Positions 51,748 through 60,306 are shown, counted from the first letter of the stretch. The stretch is DNA of 64,000 nt from Mycobacterium deserti (GCF_025345615.1 NZ_JAODWD010000002.1:434001-498000); one strand, 5' to 3'. A program made the numbers and translations. The notes: a model not told the origin generated them from the sequence alone.

Positions 51748-53313
51748 ATGTCTCGCCCCGACATCGTGACGATCGCCGACATCGTCCGCGTCCACGGCGA
51801 GAAGAACCCGAACGCGGTGGCCCTGGTGGCCAGCGGGCGCACCATCACGTTCGCCGAACTCGACGCGCGTTCGAGCCAGGTCGCCCAGGCGTTCGCCGCG
51901 TCCGGTGTCGGGTTCGGCGACCGGGTCGCGTTCGTCGAGAAAAACGGCGTCGAGTTCTTCGATGTCGTGTTCGGACTGGCCAAGCTCGGCGCCGTCGCCG
52001 TTCCGGTGAACTGGCGACTGGCGGCGCCCGAGATGCTGCACATCATCAAGGACGCGGGTGCTCGCGCCGTGGTCGTGGGATCGGAGTTCTTCGGGCACAT
52101 CGAAGCGGTCGAGGACCAACTCAGCGGGGTCGAAATGGTGCTCGCCATCTCCGACCACGCCCGCTGGCCCGCCTTCGACGACTGGTTGGCCGGCCACCCC
52201 ACCGACGACCCCGGCGTCGAGTCCGCGTCCGACGACGTCGCCCTGCTGATGTACACCTCCGGCACGACCGGCGCGCCCAAGGGCGTCATGCTGACCAACG
52301 GCAACTACATCAGCAAGTCCGCGGGCATCGCGGCTCATTGGCGATTCACCAACGACAGCGTCGCGCTCGCGGTGATGCCGATGTTTCACCAGGCCGGGTC
52401 GGGCTGGGCGCTGGTCGGCCTGCACGAGGGCTGCCCGACGGTCGTCCTGCGTGACGTCGAACCGGCCGCGATCCTCGACGCGATCGCGCGCCATCGGGTC
52501 ACCAACATGCTGCTAGTGCCCGCGGTGATCCAAAAGCTGGTCATTGCAGACGATCTCGGCGCGGTTGACATCTCGAGTCTGCGGACCGTCGTGTACGGGG
52601 CGTCGCCCATCACCGACGACGTCCTACTCAAGGGCCTCGAGCGGTTCGGGTGTGAGTTCATCCAGGTGTACGGCATGACCGAGTCGACCGGCTCGATCAC
52701 CCAACTCGACGGCGACGACCATGACCCTGCCCGGCGGCCGGAGTTGCTGCGCTCATGCGGGAAGCCCTACCCCTGGATCGAGATTCGGATCGTCGACCGC
52801 GACGGCGTGGACGTCGCGCCCGGCAGCGTCGGCGAGCTGTGGACGCGGTCGCGGCAGAACATGGCCGGCTACTGGAACAACCCCTCGGCGACCGCGTCGA
52901 CCATCACCCCCGACGGCTGGCTGAAGACCGGCGACGCCGGCTATCGCGACGAGCACGGCTACGTCTATCTGTACGACCGCGTGAAGGACATGATCGTCTC
53001 CGGCGGCGAGAACGTGTACCCGGCCGAGGTGGAGAACGCCTTGATGGCGCACCCGGACGTCGGCGACGTCGCCGTGATCGGAGTGCCCGACGACACGTGG
53101 GGCGAGGCGGTCAAGGCCGTCGTCGTGCCGACTCCGGGTTCCTCCCCCGCGCCGGACGAACTCATCGCCTTCGCCCGCGAGCGGCTGGCCGGCTACAAGC
53201 TGCCCAAGTCCGTCGATTTCGCCGACGAACTGCCCCGCAACCCCAGCGGCAAGATCTTGAAACGACATCTGCGCGAGCCCTATTGGGAAGGTGTGCAGCG
53301 TCGGGTCCACTGA
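51748..53313 (+). CDS. acyl-CoA ligase (FadD family) linked to the exporter
   Basis: This ANL-superfamily ligase of 521 residues has MYTSGTTGAPKG, VYGMTESTG, GWLKTGDAG, hinge RVKDMIVSGGENVYP and the lysine in NPSGKILKRH. It is 21 bp after the exporter genes on the same strand and could prepare an acyl group for a lipid that the exporter carries. It could equally be a general fatty-acid or 2,3-dihydroxybenzoate-like activator; the active-site residues do not let me decide. It is closely related to the ligase at 22866. Confidence 0.88.
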   Translation: MSRPDIVTIADIVRVHGEKNPNAVALVASGRTITFAELDARSSQVAQAFAASGVGFGDRVAFVEKNGVEFFDVVFGLAKLGAVAVPVNWRLAAPEMLHIIKDAGARAVVVGSEFFGHIEAVEDQLSGVEMVLAISDHARWPAFDDWLAGHPTDDPGVESASDDVALLMYTSGTTGAPKGVMLTNGNYISKSAGIAAHWRFTNDSVALAVMPMFHQAGSGWALVGLHEGCPTVVLRDVEPAAILDAIARHRVTNMLLVPAVIQKLVIADDLGAVDISSLRTVVYGASPITDDVLLKGLERFGCEFIQVYGMTESTGSITQLDGDDHDPARRPELLRSCGKPYPWIEIRIVDRDGVDVAPGSVGELWTRSRQNMAGYWNNPSATASTITPDGWLKTGDAGYRDEHGYVYLYDRVKDMIVSGGENVYPAEVENALMAHPDVGDVAVIGVPDDTWGEAVKAVVVPTPGSSPAPDELIAFARERLAGYKLPKSVDFADELPRNPSGKILKRHLREPYWEGVQRRVH

Positions 53314-53335
53314 CCGACGTGATAGACACAATCCT

Positions 53336-53707
53336 ATGGAGATTCTGGCCAGTCGGATGCTCATTCGGCCGGCGGACTATCAGCGCTCGCTGGTGTTCTA
53401 TCGCGATGAGCTCGGGTTGGCCATCGCTCGCGACTACGGCGCGGGCACCGTTTTCTACGCCGGCCAGTCGCTGATCGAGCTCGCCGGCCACGGCGGACCA
53501 AAGGCCGGCGGCAGCATGTGGCTGCAGGTGCGTGACGTCTACGCCGCCGAGAAAGAACTGGCCGGCCGGAAAGTGCCGATTAAGCGCGAGGCCCGCCAGG
53601 AGCCGTGGGGACTGCACGAGATGCACGTGATCGATCCCGACGGCGTTCTGCTGATCTTCGTGCAGGTGCCCGAGAATCACCCGTTGCGCCGCGACTCCCG
53701 GCAGTAG
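53336..53707 (+). CDS. glyoxalase/VOC-fold protein (Rv0546c-like)
   Basis: This is a 123-residue VOC-superfamily protein: RMLIRPADYQRSLVFYRDELGL and HVIDPDGVLLIFVQ are the two halves of the glyoxalase/bleomycin-resistance fold. It could be a metal-dependent lyase, isomerase or binding protein. It corresponds by position to Rv0546c. The ATG at 53336 is preferred to an ORF start at 53291, which lies in the ligase gene. It converges on the DUF3349 gene with 3 bp between the stops. Confidence 0.85.
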   Translation: MEILASRMLIRPADYQRSLVFYRDELGLAIARDYGAGTVFYAGQSLIELAGHGGPKAGGSMWLQVRDVYAAEKELAGRKVPIKREARQEPWGLHEMHVIDPDGVLLIFVQVPENHPLRRDSRQ

Positions 53708-53710
53708 TAC

Positions 53711-54016
53711 TCAGCGCGCGGGTGCTGCGAGCGGCCAGCCCACAGAGGCCAACCGGGCCGCAACCTGGTGAATCTCTTCGGGATTCGGCTCCTGTGTGGT
53801 GACCGCGTGGATCGCCGTGCGGATCTCGTCCTCGGTCACCGAGTCCGATTCGCTCGCCTTGAGGACTGATTGGGCCGCCCTGACGACCTCCTCCTCGGTG
53901 AGAGACCGCTTCAGCAGGGCGAGCAGCGCGAAGTAGTCCTTCGGCGGCACGCCCTCCGGGTAGCCGCGGTGCAGCCACGACAGCACGCTGTCCAGGACGC
54001 TCTGGTTCTCAGTCAT
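53711..54016 (-). CDS. DUF3349 protein, copy 1
   Basis: The 101-residue helical protein of the DUF3349 family (Rv0543c type) has SWLHRGYPEGVPPKDYFALLALLKRSLTEEEV and GWPLAAPA at the end. Function unknown; no catalytic motif. It is downstream of a two-helix membrane-protein gene and pitA on the same strand. A second, clearly related gene lies at 55820, on the other side of pitA and in the opposite direction. Confidence 0.83.
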   Translation of the reverse strand: MTENQSVLDSVLSWLHRGYPEGVPPKDYFALLALLKRSLTEEEVVRAAQSVLKASESDSVTEDEIRTAIHAVTTQEPNPEEIHQVAARLASVGWPLAAPAR

Positions 54017-54029
54017 GGGAGTCTTCGGC

Positions 54030-54314
54030 TCATTTCTTGGGCATGAACGGGAACAGGTCGATACCGGTGTGGTGGATGATCGTCGTCCTGGTAATCCACA
54101 GGACCGCGGTCAGGATCACCCAGCCGACGAACACGAACAGCGCGATGCCCAGGAACTTCAGCATCGGGTTCGGCGCCACCGTGGTGCCGTCGGCATGCCG
54201 ACCGCCCGCTCCGTTCGAGTAGGCCACCAGGCCGCCCGCGAAGACCGCTGGCAGGCCCGCGCCGAGGACCAAGCCGATCACGAGGACCTTCAGAACGCTT
54301 TCGATGTAAGTCAT
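54030..54314 (-). CDS. two-helix membrane protein (Rv0544c-like)
   Basis: This 94-residue protein has two hydrophobic segments (about residues 8-30 and 53-73) and a polar C-terminus. It corresponds to Rv0544c, which follows pitA in M. tuberculosis. Start: ATG at 54314, with GGAGGAG just upstream. A role linked to phosphate transport is only suggested by position. Confidence 0.83.
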   Translation of the reverse strand: MTYIESVLKVLVIGLVLGAGLPAVFAGGLVAYSNGAGGRHADGTTVAPNPMLKFLGIALFVFVGWVILTAVLWITRTTIIHHTGIDLFPFMPKK

Positions 54315-54345
54315 TGCTCCTCCTATCCGCCCCTTCGCGTGGCGG

Positions 54346-55602
54346 CTAGACCGCGGCCGTCGGCTTGGAATCCGCAACGGCCTCACGCATGTCCGCGGGC
54401 ACGACGGAGTTCGTCGACTCGTCCCAATCGGCGTTGACGTTGTTGTGGTCCACCTTCTGCTGCTGCGCGCGCCACCACATCCAGAAGGACAGGCCCACCA
54501 GGACGAGGAAGATCAGCCCGTCGCCGGCGAGCGTGGATCCCGTGAGCGACGTCACGCTGTCCGACAGCCAGTACGACAGCGCGCCGACCAGTCCGGCGGC
54601 GGGCAGGGTGACCAGCCACGCGACTGCCATCCGGCCCGCCACGGCCCAACGGACCTCGGCGCCCGGCTTGCCGACCCCGCTGCCCAGGATCGAACCGGTG
54701 GCGACGTGCGTGGTCGACAGCGCCATGCCGGCGGCGCTGGAACTCAAAATGATTGCGGCCGAGGAGGCTTCGGCGGCGAAGCCCTGCGGTGACTCGATCT
54801 CGACCAGGCCCTTGCCCAGTGTGCGGATGACGCGCCAGCCGCCGAGGTAGGTGCCAAGACCGATGGCGACCGCACAGCTGAAGACGATCCAGAACGGCAG
54901 GCCCTGCTCCTTGACGTCGCCGCTCAGGTGGCCGGTGGTGATGAGCGCGAGCGCGATGACACCCATCGTCTTCTGCGCGTCGTTGGTGCCGTGCGAGAGC
55001 GCGACCAAAGAGGCCGTGGCGATCTGGCCCCAGCGGAAGCCCTCACGACGCCGGCTCTCCAACACCCTGCGGGTGATGCGGTAGACCAGCCAGGTGCCGC
55101 AGGCGGCCACGAGGCACGCGATGACCGGCGCGGCGATCGCCGGGATGAGCACCTTCTGGGTGATGCCTGACCAGTTGACACCAGCCGTTCCCAGCGCGGC
55201 GAGGCCGGCCCCGATCAGACCACCGAAGAGAGCGTGCGACGAGCTGGACGGGATGCCGAACAGCCAGGTCAGTAGGTTCCACAGAATGCCGCCGATCAGG
55301 CCGGCGAAGATGATCGTCAGGCCGGTGGACGCGTCGATCGACGGGATCAGTTGGCCGGTCTTGCTGTCCTGCACCTTCAGCACCGACGTGGTGACGGTGA
55401 CGGCGACCTCGACCGAGAGGAACGCGCCGACGAGATTGAGCACGCCTGCCAGCAGCACGGCCGTCTTGGGCTTCAGCGCGCCGGTGGCGATCGACGTCGC
55501 CATCGCGTTGCCGGTGTCGTGGAATCCGTTGGTGAAGTCGAAGGCCAGTGCTGTCGCGATCAGCAGCACCAAGATGATCAGCTCTGCGCTCACGGCGCTC
55601 AT
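54346..55602 (-). CDS. pitA: low-affinity inorganic phosphate transporter (PiT)
   Basis: The 418-residue transporter takes up metal-phosphate complexes with protons. The two inverted PiT signatures are visible: GFHDTGNAMATS near residue 26 and SHGTNDAQKTMGV in the second half, with about ten membrane helices and a hydrophilic tail. It matches Rv0545c. It begins a minus-strand unit pitA, the two-helix protein and DUF3349. Confidence 0.95.
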   Translation of the reverse strand: MSAVSAELIILVLLIATALAFDFTNGFHDTGNAMATSIATGALKPKTAVLLAGVLNLVGAFLSVEVAVTVTTSVLKVQDSKTGQLIPSIDASTGLTIIFAGLIGGILWNLLTWLFGIPSSSSHALFGGLIGAGLAALGTAGVNWSGITQKVLIPAIAAPVIACLVAACGTWLVYRITRRVLESRRREGFRWGQIATASLVALSHGTNDAQKTMGVIALALITTGHLSGDVKEQGLPFWIVFSCAVAIGLGTYLGGWRVIRTLGKGLVEIESPQGFAAEASSAAIILSSSAAGMALSTTHVATGSILGSGVGKPGAEVRWAVAGRMAVAWLVTLPAAGLVGALSYWLSDSVTSLTGSTLAGDGLIFLVLVGLSFWMWWRAQQQKVDHNNVNADWDESTNSVVPADMREAVADSKPTAAV

Positions 55603-55819
55603 TCTGCGGCCTGAATGAACGATTCGCCTAGCCGACAGCCACTTTCGGCCCGCGTGTCGAGCAGGCGATTTGCCGAACCGAACAATGAGTTCATCGACTG
55701 TTCACCGGGCGGGTGTGAGACGTTTGCCTGCCACGTCGACCCCGGCCCGCCCGGGTCGGCACTAGCATCATGCAATCGACGCAAAGCCGACGACAATGCG
55801 ACACGCGGGGAGGGAACCA

Positions 55820-56122
55820 GTGACGAACTTTCTGGCCAAGATCGTCGCGTGGATCACCTCCGGCTACCCCGAAGGTGTCCCGGGGCCGGACCGGGTGCCG
55901 CTGTTCGCACTTCTCAAGCGCCGCCTCACCGATGGCGAGGTCAAGGCGGTCGTTGTCGAGCTCAATGGCCTCGGCGAGTTCGACGACGCCGACATCGGCG
56001 TGCTGATCACCCAAATCACCGACACGTTGCCGACTCCGGAGGACGTCGAGCGTGTTCGGGAACGACTGGCCACGCACGGTTGGCCGCTCGACGACCCGCG
56101 CGACCCCGAGGACATCCCATAG
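55820..56122 (+). CDS. DUF3349 protein, copy 2 (Rv0543c-like)
   Basis: The 100-residue DUF3349 protein has AWITSGYPEGVPGPDRVPLFALLKRRLTDGEV and the same GWPLDDP ending as copy 1. The GTG at 55820 is chosen: GGGGAGGG lies 5 nt upstream and the length equals that of Rv0543c. The longer ORF from 55796 adds residues without family support. It is 20 bp upstream of menE, as in M. tuberculosis, so this copy is the probable orthologue. Confidence 0.85.
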   Translation: MTNFLAKIVAWITSGYPEGVPGPDRVPLFALLKRRLTDGEVKAVVVELNGLGEFDDADIGVLITQITDTLPTPEDVERVRERLATHGWPLDDPRDPEDIP

Positions 56123-56142
56123 CCAACCTGCAGGCCGTTGCC

Positions 56143-57270
56143 GTGCCGACCGGTGCGTCGGCACTGTCGCTGCTGACCGCGGTGGAGCAGGCGCTGGCCG
56201 GACGCGTGTCGCTTCTGCCGGTACCGGCCGACGACGCGCGTCAATCACTCTTGCTCACAACGACTTTGCGCGCCAACGCGCCAATCGACGACGACGTGGC
56301 GATGGTGGTATCGACGTCGGGCACGACGGGCGTCCCCAAGGGGGCGATGTTGACGGCCGCCGCGCTGACGGCGAGCGCGCACGCCACCCATCGCCGCCTC
56401 GGTGGACCGGGCCGTTGGCTGCTCGCATTGCCCGCTTACCACGTGGCCGGCCTACAGGTGCTGGTGCGCAGCGTCGTCGCGGGAACCGCACCTGTCGCGG
56501 CGTCTGGCGTCGACGAATTCGCTGCCGCCATCGACGCATTGGGGTCCGGCCGGCGGTATGCGTCGTTAGTCGCGGCGCAGTTGGACAAAGCGCTGAGAGA
56601 TCCGTCTGCCGCCGCGGCGCTGGCCACGTTGGACGCGGTCCTGGTCGGTGGCGGCCCGATGCCCGCCGGAGTTGCCGAAAAGGCGTTGGCCGCAGGTGTT
56701 TCTGTGGTGCGAACCTACGGAATGAGCGAAACCTGCGGGGGGTGCGTGTACGACGGCGTGGCGCTCGACGGAGTGCGGGTGCGGGTGGACAGCGGAGCCG
56801 CGGCGGCATCGGGCCCGGGCCGCGTCGTGCTGGGCGGCATGACGCTGGCCAAGGGCTACCGCAACCCGGTGTCGCCTGATCCGTTCGCCGAGCCCGGCTG
56901 GTTTCGAACCGATGACCTTGGCGCAGTGACGGATTCGGGAGTGCTGTCGATTCTGGGTCGCGTCGATGATGCGATCAGCACCGGCGGTCTGACGGTGCTG
57001 CCCCAACTGGTCGAAGCCGCGCTGGCGGCCCACCCTGATGTGGCGGAGTGCGCGGTTTTCGGGGTAGCCGACGAACGGTTGGGACAGCGGGTGGTCGCGG
57101 CCGTGGTACCGGCAGGCGCCGCGTCGCCCTCGCTGGACGAGCTGCGGCGACACGTGGCGACTACATTGCCCGCCACGGCCGCGCCGCGCGAGATGCACGT
57201 CGTCGACGAATTGCCGCGGCGCGGCATCGGAAAGGTGGACCGTGCCGCGTTGATCACCCGATTCAGCTGA
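56143..57270 (+). CDS. menE: o-succinylbenzoate-CoA ligase
   Basis: MenE activates o-succinylbenzoate with ATP and CoA for MenB. The 375-residue protein has STSGTTGVPKGAMLT, RTYGMSETCGGCVYDG, GWFRTDDLG, the hinge RVDDAISTGG and catalytic lysine GIGKVDRAAL. Like the mycobacterial enzyme (362 residues) it lacks the first 100 or so residues of the E. coli form. The frame is open from 55615, but upstream residues overlap DUF3349 copy 2. GTG at 56143 is the best start; TTG at 56080 is an alternative. No clear ribosome site precedes it. Confidence 0.9.
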   Translation: MPTGASALSLLTAVEQALAGRVSLLPVPADDARQSLLLTTTLRANAPIDDDVAMVVSTSGTTGVPKGAMLTAAALTASAHATHRRLGGPGRWLLALPAYHVAGLQVLVRSVVAGTAPVAASGVDEFAAAIDALGSGRRYASLVAAQLDKALRDPSAAAALATLDAVLVGGGPMPAGVAEKALAAGVSVVRTYGMSETCGGCVYDGVALDGVRVRVDSGAAAASGPGRVVLGGMTLAKGYRNPVSPDPFAEPGWFRTDDLGAVTDSGVLSILGRVDDAISTGGLTVLPQLVEAALAAHPDVAECAVFGVADERLGQRVVAAVVPAGAASPSLDELRRHVATTLPATAAPREMHVVDELPRRGIGKVDRAALITRFS

Positions 57271-57331
57271 GCTTCCCGGTGGCCGCTGGGGAGCTGGCCG
57301 CACCGGCATGCTCGGCATGCATGATTGAGTC

Positions 57332-57949
57332 ATGCACCGGGAAGTGAGCACTGCCGACGAATTGCGCGACATCGTCGGGCACCCGAACGAGTACGTCGCC
57401 AACAAGGTGAAGCGCCGCCTGGCGCCTGTCCAGCGCGACTGGCTCGCCCATTCGCCGCTGTGTTTCGTCGCGACGACCGACGCCGACGGGCGCGTCGACG
57501 TCTCCCCCAAGGGCGATCCGCCCGGGTTCGTCCACGTCATCGACGACACGACGATCGCGATTCCCGAGCGGCCGGGCAACAAGCGCGTCGACGGCTATCT
57601 CAACGTGTTGCAGCAGCCGCATGTCGGCACCGTCTTCGTGATTCCGGGCCGGGGCGACACGTTGCGGATCAACGGCACTGCGCGGGTGCTGGCCGACGCC
57701 GACTACTTCGATGCTCTTACGGTCAAAGGCAAGCGCCCTATTCTTGCGCTGGAGATCGCGATCGACGAGGTGTTCTTCCACTGTGCGAAGGCGTTTCTGC
57801 GCGCCGACGCCTGGGTGCCGTCGACCTGGAATCCGACCGCGGTGCCCAGCGTCGCGCAGATGGCGAAGGCCGTGCTGAAGACCGACGTCGACCAGGAAGA
57901 ACTCGACCACTACTACAGCGAAGCCAACACCCGCACCCTGCTGTACTGA
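57332..57949 (+). CDS. PNPOx-like flavin-dependent oxidoreductase (COG3576 type)
   Basis: The 205-residue split-barrel protein has SPLCFVATTDADGRVDVSPKGDPPGFV and GNKRVDGYLNVLQQPHVGTVFVIPG, as in pyridoxamine-5'-phosphate-oxidase-like flavin binders. It also has a conserved cysteine (FHCAKAFLRADAW) near residue 150. Substrate and electron donor (FMN or F420) are unknown. It follows menE by 61 bp and converges on the GNAT gene. Confidence 0.83.
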   Translation: MHREVSTADELRDIVGHPNEYVANKVKRRLAPVQRDWLAHSPLCFVATTDADGRVDVSPKGDPPGFVHVIDDTTIAIPERPGNKRVDGYLNVLQQPHVGTVFVIPGRGDTLRINGTARVLADADYFDALTVKGKRPILALEIAIDEVFFHCAKAFLRADAWVPSTWNPTAVPSVAQMAKAVLKTDVDQEELDHYYSEANTRTLLY

Positions 57950-57980
57950 CCCTTCTTCGCGCGACCGCGCACTCCGCCTG

Positions 57981-58814
57981 TCACTTGACGAGAATCGCGC
58001 GGGTGTAGAGCAAGTGGAAGCCGCGACGTTGCACGTTTTGCTGCGACTTCGACCCCGGCTGCGTGGTGACCACCGCGATGTCACACCCCGCGCCCGCCGC
58101 GTCGGAAAGCCGAGCTGACAGCAACGCGGTCTGCACGCCGCGCCGGCGGTAGGCGGGCGCCGTTGCGGCGCCGGTGAGCTGAGCGACCCCGTCGGCGACT
58201 CGCATGCCCGCTCCGCCCGCGACTTCGCCGTCGCAGTAGGCGAGATACGGGGTGGCCCCCGCTTTCTCCATGTCCCGCTCGGCGCGTTCGACGATCTCGC
58301 GCGGAAAGTCCTCGTGCGAGACCACCCCTTGGTCGTCGGGATGAGCGAAGCCCTCGACCACGACGTCCAGCCAGGCCGACAGGTCGTCGCACGCGCGGAC
58401 CTCGACACCAGGCGGGGCGACTGGCTGCGGGTCGCCGGATAGGGACCTGCCGAGCACGTTCTCGTAGGAGACGAGTTGATATCCGCGCCGCGTGAACGCG
58501 GACGCCACCGCGGGTTCGCCGAGGTTGGCCAACTCGACCTGCACGGGCGTCTCGCGTGTCGTATATGCCTGCTCTATCTCGCTCAGTGCCTCGTCATCGG
58601 GGACGCCGCCGAAGCCCAGGCCCACCACCTTGTTCATCGGCGAGCCGGCCTCGGCGAAGCACGCCGCGCCGCCCGCGACAGGAAGAACGAAAGATGCTGC
58701 GCCGGAGCGTAACCGGGCGGCCTCGGTCGCGGCGTCGATGAGCTGCCTCTCGGCACATTCGATGCGTCGCGCCAGCTCTGTGCTGCAGAACAACGGCGAA
58801 TCCTCGATGGTCAC
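57981..58814 (-). CDS. GNAT-family N-acetyltransferase
   Basis: This 277-residue protein has the GNAT acetyl-CoA loop TAPAYRRRGVQTALL in the C-terminal domain and a degenerate N-terminal GNAT-like half. The substrate is unknown. The start is GTG at 58814, with leaderless -10 TATGGT six bases before it. It is divergent from the membrane-protein gene at 58920. Confidence 0.83.
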   Translation of the reverse strand: MTIEDSPLFCSTELARRIECAERQLIDAATEAARLRSGAASFVLPVAGGAACFAEAGSPMNKVVGLGFGGVPDDEALSEIEQAYTTRETPVQVELANLGEPAVASAFTRRGYQLVSYENVLGRSLSGDPQPVAPPGVEVRACDDLSAWLDVVVEGFAHPDDQGVVSHEDFPREIVERAERDMEKAGATPYLAYCDGEVAGGAGMRVADGVAQLTGAATAPAYRRRGVQTALLSARLSDAAGAGCDIAVVTTQPGSKSQQNVQRRGFHLLYTRAILVK

Positions 58815-58820
58815 CGGATG

Positions 58821-58826
58821 ACCATA
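58821..58826 (-). promoter_or_regulatory. -10 of a leaderless promoter for the GNAT gene
   Basis: Minus-strand TATGGT, six bases (CATCCG), then GTG at 58814. The same TATGGT hexamer faces the other way at 58880, so the two form a divergent leaderless promoter pair. Confidence 0.55.
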
Positions 58827-58879
58827 CTGAGCAGGTCAAGCGAATTCGCCGGCACGCGATCGAAGGACGGTGGGGTGAG

Positions 58880-58885
58880 TATGGT
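58880..58885 (+). promoter_or_regulatory. -10 of a leaderless promoter for a 14-codon leader ORF
   Basis: TATGGT followed by CGTGAC and the ATG at 58892. It places the mRNA start at that ATG rather than at the GTG of the large gene. Confidence 0.55.
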
Positions 58886-58891
58886 CGTGAC

Positions 58892-58936
58892 ATGAGCGCG
58901 ACCGCGGAGCCGAGGATTCGTGCGAGTCGGTCGTAA
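58892..58936 (+). CDS. leaderless 14-residue leader peptide (proposed)
   Basis: ATG at 58892 opens a 14-codon frame (MSATAEPRIRASRS) ending at TAA 58934-58936. It overlaps the first codons of the membrane-protein gene in another frame. The -10 element six bases upstream makes it the expected first ORF of a leaderless mRNA. Translation through it would bring ribosomes to the GTG at 58920. It is proposed from promoter geometry only. Confidence 0.4.
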   Translation: MSATAEPRIRASRS

Positions 58937-60275
58937 GGAGGCGACGGCGGTCGCCGTCGCGGTGGTTCTGGTCGTCGCGGCGTTCGTCGTACCGCATCTA
59001 CACCTCGGCATCGTCACCCCTCTGATCAACGCCACCCCGCAGCGTTTGCGCGACTTCGCGGGTACCGCGCCGATCTTCGGATGGTGGGACGCGCACGTCG
59101 GGTGGGGCACCGTCCCCGCCGTGGTGATCGCGGTCGCGGCGGTGCTGTGGGGTCAGTCGGTGGCGCAGCGGTTGCCGTGGCGTTGGGTGCCGTGGGTCAC
59201 GTGGGCGACGGCGGGCGCATGGGCGTTCTCACTGGCCATGGTCGACGGGTGGCAGCGCGGCTTCGCGGGCCGACTCACCGCACGCCACGAGTATCTGCAA
59301 CAGGTGCCGACCGTCACCGACGCCGGCGAGGCGGTCCGCACCTTCGCCAGCAGAATCCTTGACTATCAACTTGATTCGTGGATCACCCATGTGTCGGGCC
59401 ATCCGCCCGGCGCGCTGTTGACGTTCGTGTGGCTGGACCGTATCGGGCTGGGCGGTGGCGCGTGGGCGGCTGTGCTGTGTCTGTTGGTCGGATCGAGCGC
59501 CGCCGCGGCCATCGTGGTGGCGGTGCGCGCGCTGGCCGACGAGGTGACCGCGCGGATGGCGGCGCCGTTCGTCGCGGTGGCGCCGACGGCCATCTGGATC
59601 GCCGTCTCGGCGGACGGCTACTTCGCCGGCGTCGCGGCCTGGGGAATCGCACTGCTGGCGCTGGGTGTTCGACAGAAGGTCCGGCTACCGGTGCTGGCAG
59701 GCGCAGGTGCCGGGCTGCTGCTCGGCTGGGGAATCTTTCTCAACTACGGCCTTGGGCTCATGGCTTTACCCGCGATCGCGGTCCTGCTCGCAGCCGTGGA
59801 CTGGCGTGCGGCGCTGCGCGCCTGCCTTCCCGCGGTGCTGGCCGCCTTGGCCGTCGTCGCGGCGTTCGTCGTGGCCGGCTTCTGGTGGTTCGACGGCTAC
59901 ACCCTGGTGCAGGAACGCTACTGGCAGGGCATCGCCCTCGACCGGCCGTTCCAATACTGGTCGTGGGCCAACCTGGCGTCGGTGGTGTGCGCGATCGGAC
60001 TGGGCAGCGTGGCGGGCATCGGCAGGGTGTTCGACAAAACGGCGATCAGGCTACGGCCGGGTCTGCACCTGGTCGTGGTGGGCGCGCTGCTGGCGATCCT
60101 GTTCGCCGACCTTTCGATGCTGAGCAAGGCGGAGACCGAACGCATCTGGCTGTCGTTCATGGTCTGGCTGCCTGCCGCCGCGGCACTGCTACCGCCGCGT
60201 TCGCAGCGCTGGTGGCTGGCGCTCAACGTCGCGGGCGCCCTCGCGCTGAACCATCTCATTCTGACGAACTGGTAA
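58920..60275 (+). CDS. polytopic membrane protein (Rv0541c-like)
   Basis: The 451-residue integral membrane protein has about nine to ten helices, with HPPGALLTF and FNYGLGL-like loops that recall GT-C-type glycosyltransferase or mannosyltransferase folds. It has no clear catalytic motif that I can name. It corresponds to Rv0541c. The start is GTG at 58920 with CCGAGG about 5 nt upstream; it lies in a different frame from the upstream ATG at 58892. A cell-envelope role is inferred from topology and from neighbours in M. tuberculosis (glycosyltransferases Rv0539/Rv0540). Confidence 0.82.
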   Translation: MRVGRKEATAVAVAVVLVVAAFVVPHLHLGIVTPLINATPQRLRDFAGTAPIFGWWDAHVGWGTVPAVVIAVAAVLWGQSVAQRLPWRWVPWVTWATAGAWAFSLAMVDGWQRGFAGRLTARHEYLQQVPTVTDAGEAVRTFASRILDYQLDSWITHVSGHPPGALLTFVWLDRIGLGGGAWAAVLCLLVGSSAAAAIVVAVRALADEVTARMAAPFVAVAPTAIWIAVSADGYFAGVAAWGIALLALGVRQKVRLPVLAGAGAGLLLGWGIFLNYGLGLMALPAIAVLLAAVDWRAALRACLPAVLAALAVVAAFVVAGFWWFDGYTLVQERYWQGIALDRPFQYWSWANLASVVCAIGLGSVAGIGRVFDKTAIRLRPGLHLVVVGALLAILFADLSMLSKAETERIWLSFMVWLPAAAALLPPRSQRWWLALNVAGALALNHLILTNW

Positions 60276-60306
60276 CGGATTCCGCGCAACCGCACACAGC
60301 ACCCGC

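Noticed and set aside
50815..52494. 559-residue minus-strand open frame opposite the permease and ligase genes
   Set aside because: The part over the permease genes is a string of H/R/Q-rich residues, a typical complement of hydrophobic coding sequence.
55655..55681. Second TGTCGA-N18-CGA match upstream of DUF3349 copy 2
   Set aside because: No DGPF gene follows, and TGTCGA is frequent in this DNA; most likely chance, though it should be included in any genome-wide count.
55615..56142. N-terminal extension of menE in the 551-codon open frame, or a frameshifted longer MenE
   Set aside because: The residues are arginine-rich shadow of the pitA-side gap and DUF3349 gene; known mycobacterial MenE is short, so no frameshift is needed.
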